From positions 1,488,001-1,552,000 of the forward strand of contig JARGXX010000088.1 of NCBI GenBank assembly GCA_030374765.1: a DNA stretch of 64,000 bases, read 5' to 3'. The position numbers and the translations under genes are program-made. Numbering within the stretch: the first letter of the stretch is position 1; every line of letters begins with the position of its first letter. Below are positions 51,154 to 63,008 of this stretch, one piece after another. The notes beneath the pieces were generated by a model. The model worked only from the letters and a program-made list of their open reading frames with translations, did no database searches and was not told the DNA's origin. Origin of the DNA: Agarophyton chilense. Lineage: Eukaryota > Rhodophyta > Florideophyceae > Gracilariales > Gracilariaceae.

Positions 51154-52240
51154 CTATAGGATTCGAATTCTGCGGCAAAAGCGATTGTCCCCTCCCAAGA
51201 GTCGACGTCCTCTTCCCTCTTCGGGTCTTGTAGTTGAAAAGATATCCAATTGGGCCTCCATAATGGCCACAGGGGCAGGTAGACTTATGGCAATAACTGT
51301 ACCTTTAGGTAGCCGTACGGGTCTCTCTTGGAAGTTGCTGATCGTGACCAAGAAGGGCCTGTTGGGGGGGATGTCCATCATTCCATTGGCCATTAAGGTG
51401 AGGTGCCTGAGAACCGTTTGCGGGTGGATCTGTGTCACCACGAGAGCTGAGGACTGGGAATGGACCGATATGGTGATCTGGGTCACCGGAGGTATCGTTA
51501 TGGCTCTCGGTAAGCAAACCTTAATGGTCTTAGTATCTTCGAAGATAATTGCTCGTTTGAGGTTAGCTTCTGGCTCCATGGCGGAGCCAATTATTGAGAC
51601 GGAAGGTGCGCGATAGAACGCAACTTTGCTAAGGCCTGTATAAATAGCCTTAATGTATCGATCGATAAAGGAGGTCCCTAAGATTGCGTCAGTGCCCATG
51701 TTAGGACATAAAATGAACCACAGGCGGAATTTGAATCGTCCAACGTGTATGTAAAGTTATGCAATCCCTTTGATTTCCATTGGTCTAGGTGATGCATCGG
51801 TAGTCCTGGGGGTCTTCCTTACCTAAACGACATTTCGCCAACCAAATGGGAGTAGCTTAGATTGTACCAAATAGGGACCAACGCCTGTGACCAATAGGGC
51901 TGTGGCCACTTGGAAGCTGTTGAAACGTAGTCCCATGGTTACCCGAACTTTATAATTCTTCTTCCTGAGGATACAGATAGGGTCGTTACTGTCTTCCAGT
52001 TCTGGTCCATTCTGAGTGGTAAAATGGTTGTAGTTTGTATTGGGAGATGAGTAGCTCCTTGGCTCCTGACCGTTCATTTGGTTGGGGAATGGACTTCGAG
52101 AGGGAGGATTGGCCTCGAGTCGACTCTCTAAGCGTTTTCCTGTGGGTTTCCGTTTCTTCCCGAGGATGGGGTTCCTCTTCGGGGTCATCTGTAGAGTCTA
52201 CAATGGCATGGACTTGTGGGTCTTTGACCGAAGTATCCGG
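51154..52240 (-). pseudogene. Protease and linker of gypsy element 3
   Basis: Minus strand from about 52060 reads DPICILRKKNYKVRVTMGLR then VATALLVTGVGPYLVQSKLL. The aspartic-protease DTG motif is VTG, so the catalytic Asp is gone. A frameshift follows, then the linker domain (51699-51154: IGSAMEPEANLKRAIIF, HLTLMANGMMDIPPNRPFLV) that precedes RT in all four gypsy copies here. Confidence 0.8.
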
Positions 52241-52387
52241 AGGCGTGGCATAGTGGAGGCTTCCAGGTGTTCCTGTGGCTCGTTACCGTGCCCTGTTAAA
52301 CATCCCTTCGGATTTTCGCACCTTGTAATTATCTTTCCTTAAGGATAGGAGTGTTTGCGTGCGTCTTCAGGCAGATACCTCGTGCAA

Positions 52388-54064
52388 TCACAGGGTTTGA
52401 CCATGAAAACGCAGAAGACGCACTTTATGAGCGAACAAAAACGTCCTTGTGGAGTGGAAAGGGGGAATACTTGGGTTTGGGTGGTCCAGTGGTCGCTGTA
52501 GTTCCCCGGCAGGTATTTGATGGGGGCTCAGACGGAGGGGCATTGAAATTAACGGCGAGGATATCTCCCGAGTCGGCATAATGAAGTGATGAATCGATGT
52601 CCGATTCCGTGGAGCTAACCCAGTGGGCTTGGTTTGGTTTTCGCAATGGAGTTGCGCATCCTCTGGATATATCAGAATTGCGCCTGGAAGTCCTGTAGAT
52701 TTTTCCATAACCTTCGGCATAGGTCACGAGCCTTCGGAAAGAGTATTGTTGGTTTTCCGTGTGGTAATTTTGGACATGTGTCCGAATGGCAGGGAGTAAT
52801 CCCGTGACGAAATTACGTTTTAGCCGTTCTTCGGAGAATACGTTTCCACAAGGGTAAGCCTTCTTCCATAGGTCGTCTGCGAAAGCCGATTCAGTCCTTT
52901 CACAGCTCTGCCTAAAGGATATCACTTCCTGGGGGGCATCCATCCTAACGTTATCCGTGGCGTATGTTTCGGAGAGGTACTGAACAACATGATGGTATGA
53001 CCTGAAGAGCTCACAGTCTTGAGCATCTACGAGGTCAGTTGTGCCGGGTGTTTTCGAAACCACTCGATCACGCGCCTGCTCTGTGAGAAAAAAATGGAAA
53101 AGGTACAGAGCGCCGCCCTCGTAGACACAGTTCTGACCACATGCCGTACAAAACAAATTAAGAAACCTAAGGACAGCAATGGGATCGAAACCCGAAAACT
53201 TGTCCGTAATGGTTAGTTGCATCCGTTCGGCCCATTTAGCCACTCTTCGAGCCACCGAACCAGAATATTTCGGAGACCTGTCGGCCAGCCGATAATTTCG
53301 GTAGTCTAGAACCTTAAAAAAAGTTCCTTTGTGGTTGTCAGTGATTTGAGGCCTCGAACGGTAGCCTCATTCACTTCCGAGTCGGTCGTTTCGGTCGAGG
53401 CCGATTCGGAATCACTCGTGTCCGAATGGTCTCTTCTTGTACTCGTTCTTTTCTTCTTTTTCCTGCGATTACTTCGTTTGTTTCCAGCGGAGGGGTAACC
53501 CATAAGATTCATCTCTCTATCACATCCCATGGAGCTCTGAGGTCGCTGTACCTCATATGGTCCTTTGGGTAGAGCAATCTGTCTCTCTACTAGACGCCGT
53601 GCTTCTCTTCTGCACCTAGATTGTCTTTCCATTGGATTTTTCGGAAGGTATTCCCGGCGGGAATCGGGTAATTTTGCCTCTCTTGGGGGTCCGGTAGGGA
53701 GTTTCCATATAGGAACCGGATGGTTGACTTGTGGAGTGCTCCTAGGGGCCGCATTTCCTGACTGGCTGATGACTGCTTCTTGAACCGCCTGAATGAGGGA
53801 GTCTATGAATAGCTCAGACTCCATGACCTTGGGGACCATTCGCGTAACGAGGTAATCCGTATGGTCAGCGATCGCCGTGGCGAGTGGCATGTCTACAACG
53901 GAATCCCCATGGGCTGAGCAGAGCTCACGGAGACGAAGCCAGAGAAGGTCTGCAAGCCCTGCGAGAATTCTCTCTCTAATTCCATCCGTCTTACGAGGTT
54001 CTCCTAGGGGTGTTCCTGGCCTAGAGATGGCCCCGGTGAGGCGTTCTCGTAAACGCGTTGTCAT
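52388..54064 (-). pseudogene. gag: gag of gypsy element 3
   Basis: The N-terminal part (54064-53306, from MTTRLRERLTGAISR) includes a Lys/Arg-rich then acidic Ser/Thr tract (53460-53360). Its frame is lost at a run of seven A (T on the coding strand) near 53315-53322. Beyond it, the capsid-like domain resumes in another frame (LDYRNYRLADRSPKYSGSVA, then KWAERMQLTITDKFSGFDPI and VVQYLSETYATDN), running to about 52425. Order and motifs match elements 1 and 2. No intact zinc knuckle is visible at the end. Confidence 0.82.
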
Positions 54065-54361
54065 CGTGGGTTCTCAGCGAATCCATTCGGGGTTGTACAC
54101 GGGAGTCAGTACTTCTTGGGGCTGGATTCTCGTGCTTTTGCGGTCGCTAACGATATCAACCCGAGGGTCGGGCGATATCGTCGGGGTTTAAGTTGCAACT
54201 TGTCTTGCTGTAGGAGTCCTATGGTCTGGTCGGTTGGGTGTTTTTCCTGCATCCATAATGGAGGTTGCTTCTGTACTTCTGGTTGGTTGGGGAATTAAAC
54301 TAAAGGCTAGAATCCGAATAATTCTTCTTTCCAGTTGTCAGCTTAATTATTTTTAGGGGAT

Positions 54362-54378
54362 TCCAAGTCCGGGGACCA
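54362..54378 (-). other. Putative primer-binding site of gypsy element 3
   Basis: Minus strand TGGTCCCCGGACTTGGA lies just inside the 5' LTR and matches the PBS of element 2 at 15 of 17 positions. Confidence 0.6.
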
Positions 54379-54381
54379 AAA

Positions 54382-54827
54382 AGTAACGCAAAGACTAGTG
54401 GGTCCGTGTACTGGTCTCAACCTGGGAGAGCGTGGTAGAGCGGATCTTAAGGTCCGAAACCTTGACGGTGGGACTTCCATAGTACTTGGTGCAATGGGCG
54501 AGCGTTTACTGCGTAGTCCTCTAGGTCGCAGATACGGAAACCATGGCATGAAGACCAATTGGTGGAACTAATATACCAAATGGGGTAATTTAGTATCTCA
54601 CCTGTTCCTACACGATTCTAAAGGAAAAGCGTCGCTCGAGCCAAGTAAATATCAACGGCGAGGCGCTGAGATCTCCCTTGCACTATAAGGCTATTATATC
54701 ACATTAAATAAAACATGATAATTCTCTAAATATGTCCAGCTGAAGTCGCCCAGTCCACGTGGCGTCTGCAAGATACCTCAGGCCCTGGCTGCTTACAGGA
54801 GTCAACCATAATCGTTGCTCCTTCACA
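54382..54827 (-). repeat. 5' LTR of gypsy element 3
   Basis: Partner of 44202-44653. Several substitutions and small indels separate the copies. The plus-strand left terminal TG is AG here. Confidence 0.9.
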
Positions 54828-54832
54828 AGATT
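54828..54832. repeat. TSD of gypsy element 3, right copy
   Basis: AGATT, identical to 44197-44201. Confidence 0.85.
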
Positions 54833-57300
54833 AAGGTCCCCCTCCTCAGCGCCAGTGCATTGGAAAGATCACCGTTCAGTTGTTATGGGCGCGACAGGGG
54901 AAAGAAGCGCGAAACCAATAATGGATCGCTTGTACAAACGTACTTTGCGGTCAGACAAATATGAGATTTGAGCGTGAAAAGGAGCAACCGATTGGAGTTA
55001 CATAACATCATTGGCAATAAGCGTGAGCTCTTACCGGTACGTACGGTGATGGGAATGGATCAAAGAAAGGGCGGAGATCTTGGTGGTGACCTGAACGCGG
55101 AATGCCGACATCGTTGGGAATAAATTTTGGCAAGCGACTCATACCTTTTAAAGAGAGTGTTTTGAACAGTAATCGGTTGAGCCGTATATTGATTAAATGG
55201 TACGTGTGGGCCATAATTAGATGCTAGAAATGCAATTGGTCGAGACTGACACAAGAGGACCGTCTGTTTCGGGCGAAGGACTACCAGAACGTAGCAGTCT
55301 ATGAAAAAGGTACCAACTATGCAGTCGGCAGCCAGGTTGCTGGTTACCAGAAATGGAACTGGAGCTCATAGATTCCCGACTCGTAATTGGATGGTTAAGA
55401 TAACAGTAACATCCATAGTGTTTAGTGAAGCGTATGTGATGTTTGGGACCGAACGAAAAATCAAGTTGGAATTCCATTGAGCTAGGGGATGACTGTCGTG
55501 GTTTAAATTTGGTCCAGTCCCCGTGTCGAGAATTCCAGTGACGAGATACATATGACATTAGATCGCAAATCGACGGAAAACCGAATTTTGTAATTTGCGC
55601 TCTTTAGGATGACGATAGGATCATCCAAATGGTATTCATCTACCATACAAACCGGGTCCGGTTCACGCCAGTCGAGTTTCGGATTCTCGCCGAACGGTTG
55701 TACGAGGCGCTTTGTCCCCGAAAATTTGTGCGCCTCTACGAACCTTCCTGTTTGTTTTCCGAATCTAGTTGGTGTTTTTCGTCAAAGAGGACAGGTTGAG
55801 CGTCTTACACTCCACTGTTCAGATTCTTCTGTACTTTTGAGGCTTATATTTTACCAGGCGGGGTTTCGGATATTAGCGTTCGGGCCAGCAAATGCAGGCC
55901 GGTAGTAACATTTGTCACGAGGTTGCATGTGGCTATTCTTGCAGGTTGCCAGCAGAGCCGAGTGCATTTCTGTAGGAAGCATCTGGCAGTGGTTCGGTTC
56001 TAGTGAAAGGCAAATCCGGCACGGTATGCCCAGCAGTTTTCCAGCGTTTCGTGCGGGTTGCCGGGCGGGCTGCAATGCCGATGCTGGTGACTGAATGGAC
56101 ACTGACCCGGCATGACGAGATGGAATCGACGCTGCGGGCATAGTTGGGGTAAAAGGGAACTCGCTGCTTTAAGAAAAGGCGAACACGTGTTCTTAACTAT
56201 CAGACTCGATGTAGTTTTCTTCGGAGGGGCTGCCAACGCTCAGCACAGACCTCCGAGTGGAATTCTGAGCAGGTGCATCATTTGGGTGAACTCGCACGGA
56301 TTTTCATCTTGACGCGGGGTTATGGTCACGGTACGATTTGTTGTACTTTGTGAAAGCGTTGTAACCAATAACGGGGTGCATCATGAGACGATTTCACACC
56401 TTGAACAGGACGCCCGGAAAAGATCCTTCAACCAAAACGGACCTTTTCTGGGCACATTCTGCTTTGGTCACGCCAAAAGACTGTGGGTAAAAGGAAACTC
56501 GGCGTATGAACGGGCGATGATTTCATCGGGAATATATATATATATATAGTCAAAAAGGGAGTTGACAACTTCTGAATAGGTGCTCCTGTATTCGTGGCGC
56601 CGTATTTATGCAGCACTGAACTCTCCCAGACTCCGGGACTGGACCAGCTCGTGGGCTGGTCTTAGGAAGAAGAACTGAAATATTCAGAGCACTACCGCCT
56701 TGGTAATTTGGTTCTGGTTTTATTCGGTCTCAAATACCTGCAGGAAGTTCAGAACTGATATTACATCTATGCCAGAGGAAAAGTGTACCTTCATTTGGAT
56801 ATTGAACCTCTTCTGGTGGCGTGGGATTTTCGAGCCATGCATGATTCTTAAGTATCGAAATCGCTGAACAGAAGGTATTTGCGGTAGTACACCACACTGG
56901 CGAACAGCTCGTTCTAGGGGTTGATACGCATAAAACCCAACTTACCAAAGCAGTAACAATACCCTTCGGATTGGTCATCTGCAGGACTTCGAGATTCTGC
57001 TTCACTACCCGTTCGGAAATCTGAGTCCAAGAATAGTTTCCGGTCACAGCCGGAGTCCCAGTCGGAATAATTGCGTCTGTGGCGACGCCAGCGATTCTTT
57101 CCTGTACGATTTTTGAAATCCAAATCGAAGGCTGTACTTGACTTGCTGCGCTGGTGTCGGTGGCTGCTCTTGCCTTTGGAGGAACAGGCGAAACAGTCGT
57201 TCGAAACTCGGTGTGATGAGACTGCCGGCAGGTACGAGGTTGGATGAACCATTTTCTGATCTTTCGTTTCCGGTCAGTTCCCATCGGCATTCTTGGGGAC
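54833..57300 (-). pseudogene. Old gypsy element 4: gag and protease remains
   Basis: The protease region is clear: minus strand from about 55665 reads DWREPDPVCMVDEYHLDDPI, VILKSANYKIRFSVDL, then GILDTGTGPNLNHDSHPLAQ (DTG retained, near 55530). It resembles element 3 (DPICILRKKNYKVRV...) more than element 1. A frame-broken continuation runs to about 55020. Upstream, 56141-55851 has GIPCRICLSLEPNHCQMLPT, a possible eroded gag zinc knuckle. 57290-56730 is an open frame of gag-like composition (TDTSAASQVQPSIWISKIVQ). RT of the same element is found at 43643-44196 and 31233-31879. Confidence 0.7.
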
Positions 57301-57995
57301 CATAGAAGTTGGGCCTCAGACGGGATTGATTCTTAGTAAGCCTATCGCTAACGAGTGTACGCAATAAAATTTCATGTCAACGTTCTGACCATGAGTGAGC
57401 CGCAAATCCAAAATGAAGCTCTTTTTTTAAACCATTTATTTGTAAATCACACCTTTAAGTCTAAAAACTAGTGTTAGATAGCACTGAGAAACATGAATAT
57501 CCAAGCGGTTAAAAACAATTCGATAAGAGCGTACCACGAGTAGAACTGGAAGGATCTAGCAGCTGTTGGGATACTGTACGATTAGCTATCGCCAAGAACG
57601 GTTAAAAACGTGCGAAGGGTAGGGGCAGCCTTTAAACCAGGCGAAAAGCCGTTTTAGATAGTCGCTTATCTGTGCATACGACCAAAACAGGAGGTTAGAG
57701 GTGTCTCCTGTTAAACTTCCAAGGGTGGCAGCCAAGTTCGGATACTTTAATGCACCGTAGCTCAGGCCCTACTGTAGTGACTGCCCTATTCTAGCTAAAA
57801 CTAAAAATATTACTAAAGCTGATTTAGGTGACCATCCACGTGTAAGGTTCCAGTTTGTCATTAACACTTGTACATATTCTGCGCCTTGAATCGGTGTTCC
57901 TGCAGCGCCACGTGTGGGGCGGCCTTACCAACCGGCTTTTACAAAACGTGTTCCATTTTGTGCATCTACCTTCCGGTTCACTCCGTCGTCCCTAT
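57301..57995. other. Spacer between element 4 and the copia element
   Basis: About 700 bp without a convincing gene. A short plus-strand frame from 57855 runs into the copia LTR and has no recognisable domain. Confidence 0.4.
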
Positions 57996-58239
57996 TATGA
58001 ATGTAGACACTCTCGTAGACTCTATCGAAAGCGCTGATATACAATGCATCTCCATTTGTATTTGAATCCTGTATTACACGACGCCCGGTCTCACCTTACG
58101 TGACAACCGCTTGTGCATGGAGCCTCATGGCTACAAATACCAGAACTTGCACTCCGTTAAAGACGAGTAAAGACGACCAGACTGTACTTCGACTACACTC
58201 TCTGCTTAGATTCCTGTATCTAACTCCGATCATACTTAG
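57996..58239 (+). repeat. 5' LTR of copia element
   Basis: TATGAATGTAGACACTCTCG...GATCATACTTAG. The first gag ATG (58242) follows almost at once, leaving no ordinary leader. Confidence 0.82.
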
Positions 58240-58241
58240 TT

Positions 58242-58823
58242 ATGGGCCCCCAACCCGCAACCCATACTCTTCCTTCTCGGCCCAAATTCTCATGGGATTC
58301 GAAGTCTCCGCCGTGGACTGACGGCAAAGGAGACCAGGAGGAATATCGCGATGCTGTAAAATTGTGGCAGACGTTCCACAAAGCACTTCCAGTTTACAAC
58401 AATAACAAAATTTCTAACGAGCTACAGGCAATTTGCCTCAAGTCGCAGCTCTACGGACGCGCCAAAGACCTCTGCTCCGGAATCACTGATGAGCAGCTTG
58501 TTGGTGAAGGTGCTGTTGACCTGCTGGTCGGTCAAATTTACAAACGAGATGCACTCTCTGTTGTCAGCGATGCCTATAAGGCATTTAACCAACTCTTGAA
58601 CACCCGTCGTGCCGCATCCGAGAACATGAAGAACTTTGAGTCCCGCTTCAGCGCGCAAGTTGCCAAGTTTAACGCCATATCAACAACGACAAAGCTACCT
58701 GACTGTATCACTGCACTAATGCTGATTTCAAACTCTTCCATCGACGATGTCCAACGTGTATCTCTCATGGCTGCTTCGGCTCCGTCCGCGGCCAATCTGA
58801 GCGCCGAGTCGACAAACGACTAA
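58242..58823 (+). CDS. gag: gag part of the copia element
   Basis: 193 residues resembling copia-type gag (UBN2-like): YRDAVKLWQTFHKALPVYNN, NELQAICLKSQLYGRAKDLC, DAYKAFNQLLNTRRA, NFESRFSAQVAKFNAI. It ends at TAA 58821-58823, beyond which the same frame stays open and continues with the zinc knuckle and protease. The stop may therefore be a mutation, or a readthrough site. A start at 58242 directly after the LTR is unusual, since it overlaps where a PBS should lie. Confidence 0.75.
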   Translation: MGPQPATHTLPSRPKFSWDSKSPPWTDGKGDQEEYRDAVKLWQTFHKALPVYNNNKISNELQAICLKSQLYGRAKDLCSGITDEQLVGEGAVDLLVGQIYKRDALSVVSDAYKAFNQLLNTRRAASENMKNFESRFSAQVAKFNAISTTTKLPDCITALMLISNSSIDDVQRVSLMAASAPSAANLSAESTND

Positions 58824-61800
58824 TTCCTCAGTGCAGTGACCTACAATTCTGTAGCATCTGTTATCAAGCAGTGCGACAAGTCTCGCCCATACACCTCCGA
58901 AAATAACGAAAGCACACTGAGTGCAAGCTCTGGCGGCCTTTCCCATCAGGGAAGCAAGAACCGTAGAAATGGAAACCGCGATAGGTCTGGAACATCACCC
59001 ACAATGAAGTATCCGTGCAACACATGCGGAAAATATGGTCACTGGAAACGAAACCATCGCGCGGACGGTTCGCTGGCACCCGGTGTGAAGTCTTTCGACC
59101 ATCCGTTAAACGCAACCAATTCAACGAACAGCAATGGAAATTCATCGTCGTCTGTATCTGGCTCCGGACCAGCATCGGCTGAAAGTGACAAAAGAGGAAC
59201 CCTTTCCTTCAACAACGCAAACCTTGATCGTTCACTGCAAGACTCAACTCTTCTCGGCCCGCTCGTCGATAGCGGTGCACCATACTCAGCTATCGGTCTA
59301 TTTGAACTAAATGTTCTAGCAGATCACCATGGCCTGTCACACAACCCGACACTCAATGCAATCCCGAAGTCACTTGGGGGATTCACGTGCTCGCAGTATG
59401 GTGTCGGAACGCACGCAAGCCCCGCCCGCAAAATTCTAGGGTCAATTGTGCTGAATGCCATAACCGACAACAGTAACACAGTTTGTATAACTCACCTCGT
59501 ACTCGATGGTTCATCGCAATGGGTAATCGGTCGCAATGTAACCAGTCGAGCGAACATCGAACATATCGGTCGTAACGCACTTGTGTTCCCCTTTCATGGA
59601 GAAGAAGATCTTATCTATCTTGTCGAGCGTCAGTTTCTATCGTTTATAGAGCTATCCAGGTTCCGTCCGTTGACCCAATCAAAGAACGGCTTATCGGTCA
59701 ACTCCGGCTCTACAATGTCATGTCTCTCGGCAGTGTCTGTCAACCACTCTTCATGGCCTCGTGTCAAACACGTGCTTGACAAAGTTCACAAACACGTTTG
59801 CGGACATGCTGCGTTCTCAGACTACAAGGTGTTTCTGGAGCGCAACGGCCTATGGAACAACGTCGTAGCCAAGTATCTTTCAGATGTCGTGAGCACCTGC
59901 AATGCATGCCACTCCACCTCGCTACCGAAACCATCCAGAAAAGTATCCATTAGCTCTCTATTGAAAGAGTTCAACGAAATACTGTGTGTAGACCACTTGT
60001 TACTTGAAGGACTCTGCGTCTTTCATTGCATGGAACTCGTCTCACGGTTCTCCGCCGCACGTGTTGTAAGAACCACCTCTCTCAAAGAGGCAGTCATCGG
60101 CTTCGAATCATGCTGGAACTCGCAATTTTGGTACCCAGACTCATTTCTTGCTGACAAAGCGTTTACCTCCGGTGACTTCCAGTCGTATGCCGACTCTCTC
60201 GGAATTCCGATTAAGCTTGTTCCCAAGCAACTTCATCACAAAAACCCCATTGAGTCAAAGCACAACATCATACGATCGGTGTTCTTGCGCTTGAAAGAAA
60301 GTGCCGGAGATGATTACATCCCGGAGGTTGCTGCCTATCAAGCAGTCACTATCTCAAAAGACTTGTATGGAAACGATGTCATGTCCGCATTCGAACTGGC
60401 AAAGGGCTTTACCAAACCGATCAACACAAAGCCAGCTGACACCGCTGTTTCCCAGGACGTCATCGACGCTCGTGACCAACTGCACGCCCGCCGCAAGTTG
60501 GCACTGATCCTTAGATCGAAATCGACCGACGAAGTACCGATAGCCACTGGTGACACGGTAGAAATCTTTCAAAAGAAAGATACTGAGAAGCGTGGCAGAT
60601 GGTCTGAACAGAAGACAGTACTCGCAGTCGATCGCCATGACCGCTCTATTTCCGTACCTGGCAGCAATGGCCGAGTCATTACTGCCGCGATTGAAGATGC
60701 TCGCCCCGCCATCTCCCCGACATCATTCGCTCAAGTTGTGCAAGATGCAATTGACACTCTCGATGAGTGCATGCCCGTATTATCTGACACTGCTCACGAT
60801 GAAACGCTCTCGACAAACGCCGATGATGACCGAAAGGACGAGTCGCACGTCACACCCGAAGACCCTCAGGACTTTTCCGATGACCGCAATCACAGCCCAG
60901 CTGTTGGTGACCGAGTTGATGTTTTATGGGATGATGATGGTGTGATAAACCCTGGTGCGGTACACTCGCGAGCCGAAAGCGGCAAAGTGACAATACACTA
61001 CGACAATGGGGACATTGAGAACGATGTAGACCTGAACAGTGTACAGTGGACACCATCTGACGCTACCGAAGCCGCGCTTGCTGCTGCCAGCAGCAATCTG
61101 AAAGCTAGGCTACAGGTCACTAGCACTGAAGACACGGTACTCTCATCGATGCTAGAGCACTTTAATAATAAGCCTTTTATGCGGCATCAAGCTCAAGGAT
61201 TTGATCAATACCCGCTCGTCAATGCGTATGCCCGGGAAGAAGAGACCTTTCTGAAGACCGCTCGCGTTGTTTGCATTCGAGATATTCCTAAAGGAGCTAA
61301 CGTCATCAACAGTCATACGCTCTATAAGATCAAGCACAATGACGATGGATCCTTGAAGTTGAAAGCCCGAATCGCGCCGCATGGAAACGAAGACGCTCTC
61401 AAACACACCCTCAGCAAAGACTGCGCCACATGCTCGCCGACTGGGCTTCGTATCCTAGAATCTGTGGCATCTCTTTTTGGCTGGACACTTTATAAGGCAG
61501 ACGTTAAAGCCGCATTCTTACAGACCGGTGCTGCTGAAAGAGATGTGTATGTGAAGCCACCTGCTGAGAGTCACATGCGTGCGACACATGTGTGGCTCCT
61601 TTTAACTGCTGCGTATGGCTTAGTCAACGCCAACGCTAAATGGCAATCAAAGTCAGATGCCGTGATGCCAGAACTTGGACTAGAGAAATCCAAGCACATA
61701 CCCCAGCTTTTCTTCAAGAAAAAGGATGGAAAGCTAGCACTTCTGGTTGCCAAGGTCGTAGATGACCTCAAGGCAGTAGGGGTAGGAGACCATGCCAAAC

Positions 61801-62753
61801 AGTTTCTCTCAGCCTTTGATCACAAGTTCAAGTTCGGCACGGTTAACTGCGGAACAGGTCACATGAGGTATTTCGGAATCAACACAATCCAGAATGAAGA
61901 CTTTTCTATCGCAACCAATGTCGACGACAAGCTTGAGGCGATAGGCGAGTGTCCGATCTCTAGATATCGGCGCAAAGAAAGCTCTGAAATTATCAACGCC
62001 ATCGAGAAAGCTACGTACGCATCTATCAACAGCTCCATTGGCTGGATTGGAACCATTGCTTCTCCTAGTTGTGCATTTTACGCAAGCTATCTCCAGCAGA
62101 AAGCGCCTCAGACCCAAGTTCACCACCTTGTCGAACAGACAACTATTACTCGTCGCTTGAAGAATCTTGGCACTACCATAATGTACTCGCGCCCAAACGA
62201 TAACTCTGACTAAGAGCTTTCGATTCTTGTCTTTGCTGATGCATCTCGAATCGACGATGTAGGACAGATAGGCGTCGTCACTGGACTTCTGCTAGGTCCC
62301 ATGCAAAAAGGGTCCATTTATCATGTCATCTCGTGGATTTCTCACAAGGCTAAGCGTCCTGTTCGCAGTGTTCCCGCGGCAGAAGTTTTTGCCGCCGCAG
62401 AGGGCATCGACGACGGCAAGGTAGTCTGCAATGTGTACAATTAACTACTGAATGTGAAGGTTAAATTGCATATTTGTGTTGACTCAAAGGATCTCTTCAG
62501 TTCTATGTCGACTCAGAAACTATCAATTGATAAGTCGATTCGCGGAGATGTGGGCTCCATCAGGTACGAGTTTCAAACAGGTGCCGTCGACACGATATAC
62601 TGGATTCCTGGCACCACAAACATCGCAGATCCACTCACAAAGAAAGACAGCTGCCTCACCGATGCACTACAACTAACTATGTTCACTCGGAAACTGACGA
62701 TGGACTACGACTCCGTGGCCAAAACACAGAAGTGTGAAAAGAACTTTGGCTAA
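58824..62753 (+). pseudogene. pol: pol of the copia element (PR-IN-RT-RH)
   Basis: Same frame as gag, long open stretch 58824-62210, then TAA at 62211 and TAA at 62442, ending at 62753. Zinc knuckle: CNTCGKYGHWKRNH (the last ligand is His where Cys is usual). Protease: LVDSGAPYSAIG. GAG-pre-integrase HHCC: HKHVCGHAAF...CNACHS. Integrase core: VDHLLLEG, FLADKAFTSGDF and HHKNPIESKHN. RT: INSHTLYKIKHNDDGSLKLK, YKADVKAAFLQTGAAERDVY and VAKVVDDLKAVG (VVDD in the YVDD position). RNase H: VFADASRIDD, AEVFAAAEGI, CVDSKDLF, then YWIPGTTNIADPLTKK. Only three stops in 1,504 codons, all TAA. Confidence 0.9.
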
Positions 62754-62764
62754 AGAGAGAGCGA

Positions 62765-63008
62765 TATGAATGTAGACACTCTCGTAGACTCTATCGAAAG
62801 CGCTGATATAAAATGCATCTCCATTTGTATTTGAATCCTGTATTACACGACGCCCGGTCTCACCTTAAGTGACAACCGCTTGTGCATGGAGCCTCATGGC
62901 TACAAATACCAGAACTTGCACTCTGTTAAAGACGAGTAACGACAACCAGACTGTACTTCGACTACACTCTCTGCTTAGACTCCTGTATCTAACTCCGATC
63001 ATACTTAA
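62765..63008 (+). repeat. 3' LTR of copia element
   Basis: Partner of 57996-58239, followed by CTAT. Confidence 0.82.

Larger units (their letters stand above)
44202..54827 (-). mobile_element. Ty3/gypsy chromodomain retrotransposon, element 3
   Basis: A 10.6-kb minus-strand copy with LTRs of about 450 bp (5' LTR 54382-54827, 3' LTR 44202-44653) and a perfect TSD AGATT (44197-44201, 54828-54832). On the minus strand the LTR runs TGTGAAGG...GTTACA. Order: PBS, gag, protease, RT, RNase H, integrase, chromodomain, opposite-strand coding remnant, PPT, 3' LTR. All genes are broken and catalytic Asp residues are lost in protease and RT. It probably inserted into element 4, since element 4 RT lies to its left and element 4 protease to its right. 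Confidence 0.9.
57996..63008 (+). mobile_element. Ty1/copia retrotransposon with 244-bp LTRs
   Basis: A 5.0-kb element bounded by direct repeats 57996-58239 and 62765-63008, which differ at about seven positions (around 97% identical). CTAT precedes the left end and follows the right end, a possible short TSD. The ends are TA...TTA(G/A) rather than TG...CA, so exact borders could be off by a few bases. Inside is one gag-pol reading frame in copia order (gag, protease, integrase, RT, RNase H). Confidence 0.85.

Noticed and set aside
54420-54480. tRNA-like stretch (GGTAGAGCGG...TTAAGG) in the element 3 LTR, also at 44250
   Set aside because: It resembles a D-arm plus anticodon stem, but no acceptor stem or TTCRA T-loop at the right spacing; it belongs to the LTR.
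56533-56550. (AT)n run as a possible promoter
   Set aside because: A simple microsatellite in eroded element 4 sequence, with no gene placed to use it.
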